Assembly (NCBI RefSeq): GCF_001592945.1
Contig: NZ_LRPB01000034.1
Span: forward strand, 62,001-126,000
Length of the DNA: 64,000 bases
Direction of reading: 5' to 3'
Source: Roseivirga seohaensis
GTDB lineage: Bacteria > Bacteroidota > Bacteroidia > Cytophagales > Cyclobacteriaceae
Below are positions 62,957 through 64,000 of the stretch, piece after piece. Within the stretch, counting starts at the first letter, position 1; each line of letters begins with the position of its first letter. The notes beneath the pieces are model-generated. The model was not told where the DNA came from. It saw only the letters and a list, made by a program, of their open reading frames with translations, and searched no databases. Both the position numbers and the translations under genes were made by a program.

Positions 62957-62989
62957 TATTCAACACACTTATTTACAGACTGTTGAATA
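62957..62989. promoter_or_regulatory. 9-base inverted repeat before the small secreted protein gene
   Basis: TATTCAACA (62957-62965) and TGTTGAATA (62981-62989) are perfect inverse complements with a 15-base spacer. It lies 40 bases before the ATG at 63030. It may be an operator or an RNA hairpin; it is unlike the palindrome at 61433. Confidence 0.45.
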
Positions 62990-63029
62990 ATACATGAATC
63001 TAACTGAGATGTGTCTGTTATTCAGAAAT

Positions 63030-63500
63030 ATGCGTACTCTTCTGATTTTAATCTGTCTGATTGGAATTCGCTCCCACACAATGGGACAGCGAAGCTTAGA
63101 AGAAATACACGACAGAATTAAAGATAATCAGTTAGCGGATGAAAATTATGAGTGGAAACATTTCGGCACACTCAACTTCGAAGTAGCAGGCACTCAAAAC
63201 TCTGGTGATTATAGGCTGAACATAGAAGCTGGAACTACAGTAAGAATGTATTTAATAGCCAAAACGGACTGTATTACTTATTTTGACGTACGCGACCCAG
63301 AAACACGTTACGTTTTTGGCTCAAGTGACAAGAACAGTTTAGAAACCGAAATAGATGGTTTTAAAGCTACCACAGTGCTTTACACTTATGAAAAAGATGC
63401 TACGATGGTTATTCGCTTTGGAGTTCGATGGGGCTGTTCAAAAATGCTTCGAACTAAACTCAAACTGCTTATTTTTTATCAAGTAAAAGAAACTGAATGA
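63030..63500 (+). CDS. small secreted or periplasmic protein before a histidine kinase
   Basis: 156 residues from the ATG at 63030 (MRTLLILICLIGIRSHTMGQ, a signal peptide with cleavage near MGQ). An ATG at 62994 is nearer the inverted repeat and puts a non-secretory stretch before the signal. The mature protein is beta-rich with two Cys (RFGVRWGCSKM; AKTDCITYF) that could form a disulfide in the periplasm. No family recognised. Its TGA overlaps the ATG of the kinase gene (ATGA), so it may be a periplasmic partner of the sensor. That link is inference. Confidence 0.7.
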   Translation: MRTLLILICLIGIRSHTMGQRSLEEIHDRIKDNQLADENYEWKHFGTLNFEVAGTQNSGDYRLNIEAGTTVRMYLIAKTDCITYFDVRDPETRYVFGSSDKNSLETEIDGFKATTVLYTYEKDATMVIRFGVRWGCSKMLRTKLKLLIFYQVKETE

Positions 63501-64000
63501 GGTATAAGTACTTTCGATTAAACGTAGTACTGCGTATTCTGGCCCTACTGATTTTGGGCTATTCTGGCTTCTATATTCTTACCCAAACCCATTTTTGGCT
63601 GGTTTCCTTCTGGCTCTTTCTAGCACTTATAATTATATTAATCGGCCTTATTCGCTATGTAGAGCGCTCCAGACGGGATTTAACTTACTTTCTCCTGTCC
63701 ATAAAGCAGAATGATTTTAGTAATTCATTTCCCTATGAAAAAACCGATGAACTGAATTTTGCTTTTCATGAAATCAATCAGGTAATGAAAAACCTTAGAA
63801 ATGAAAAGGCATCGAATTACCTCTATTTACAAACGGTGGTGGAGCATGTTCGGGTGGCAGTACTTTGTTTTGATGAAGACGATAAGGTAACCCTGTCAAA
63901 CAAAGCTGCAAAGGAGCTTTTCCAGAAAGACCATATTAGTTCACTGGCGTCCTTGGCAAAAGTATCTGAAGAAATTGCGAGCAAAGTTGAGCAACTTAAA
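63497..64000 (+). CDS. sensor histidine kinase, N-terminal part (cut by window end)
   Basis: 168 residues are visible without a stop. The start ATG at 63497 overlaps the previous stop. Two membrane helices (about 9-31, VVLRILALLILGYSGFYILT; and 34-53, LVSFWLFLALIIILIG) have almost no loop between them, so there is little periplasmic domain. A short HAMP-like helix (VERSRRDLTYFLLSIKQNDF) and the start of a PAS domain (YLYLQTVVEHVRVAVLCFDEDDKVTLSNKAAKELF) follow. This is the EnvZ/NtrY-like start seen in AtoS-type kinases of Bacteroidota. The catalytic part lies outside. The likely partner is the sigma-54 regulator at 61492. Confidence 0.85.
   Translation, partial: MRYKYFRLNVVLRILALLILGYSGFYILTQTHFWLVSFWLFLALIIILIGLIRYVERSRRDLTYFLLSIKQNDFSNSFPYEKTDELNFAFHEINQVMKNLRNEKASNYLYLQTVVEHVRVAVLCFDEDDKVTLSNKAAKELFQKDHISSLASLAKVSEEIASKVEQLK

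Overview
The window reads as chromosomal DNA of a Bacteroidota bacterium, most likely a marine-type Cytophagales (Roseivirga/Fulvivirga-like; the genus is a guess). Supporting signs are a type IX secretion sorting domain on a large secreted protein, several promoters of the TTTG-N19-TAnnTTTG type, almost no Shine-Dalgarno sequences, tRNA genes without encoded CCA, a methionine synthase split into two genes, very large FtsX/MacB-type permeases and palindromic intergenic repeats. Most of the window is housekeeping DNA. No phage, insertion sequence, integrase gene or CRISPR array is present.

Layout. 1-4.9 kb: tail of a membrane protein, then a minus-strand run dnaG - ribBA - secreted protein - surE. 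4.9-9.5 kb: plus-strand mrp, NifU-like domain, PASTA protein, T9SS cargo and rhodanese. 9.5-11.8 kb: HAD hydrolase, tRNA(CAU), an unlisted 59-residue protein with its own terminator, DUF421 protein. 11.9-16.1 kb: a three-gene cluster (SbnA-like synthase, NAD_binding_9 oxidoreductase, Y4yA-type PLP decarboxylase) that looks like a small amino-acid-derived metabolite pathway. 16.4-23.7 kb: membrane protein, Gfo/Idh/MocA oxidoreductase, SPFH protein, citrate synthase, CBS protein, topoisomerase IB plus DUF2254, GNAT. 24.2-30.2 kb: tRNA-Asp, tyrS, pcm, thioesterase, a HolD-like candidate, KtrB/KtrA potassium uptake. 30.2-33.3 kb: molybdenum-cofactor genes with a TauE permease. 33.4-35.4 kb: methyltransferase and threonine dehydratase. 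35.4-37.4 kb: a Shedu-like (DUF4263) putative defence nuclease bracketed by two copies of a triple-palindrome repeat. 37.4-49.3 kb: OmpA/PD40 protein, two unknown genes, DUF255 protein, priA, two cation/proton antiporters and small unknown proteins. 49.3-54.3 kb: metF and split metH behind a SAM-I riboswitch. 54.4-56.2 kb: Ppx/GppA phosphatase, Spy-like protein, SemiSWEET. 56.4-64 kb: two FtsX-type permeases divergent from a sigma-54 response regulator, a small secreted protein and the start of a histidine kinase that runs off the window.

How genes work together. mrp and the NifU domain point to Fe-S cluster handling; ktrB/ktrA plus two antiporters handle K+/Na+/H+; mocA-moeB-moaD-moaE make or modify molybdopterin; metH/metF form a methyl cycle under SAM control; the regulator, kinase and permeases form a likely envelope-stress or efflux circuit. 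The parts most worth following are the metabolite cluster (11.9-16.1 kb), the repeat-bracketed Shedu gene (35.4-37.4 kb), the HolD-like candidate (27.2-27.7 kb), the riboswitch that abuts a start codon (54.2-54.3 kb), and several core enzymes that have lost metal-binding residues (RibBA, DnaG, MoeB, Mrp).
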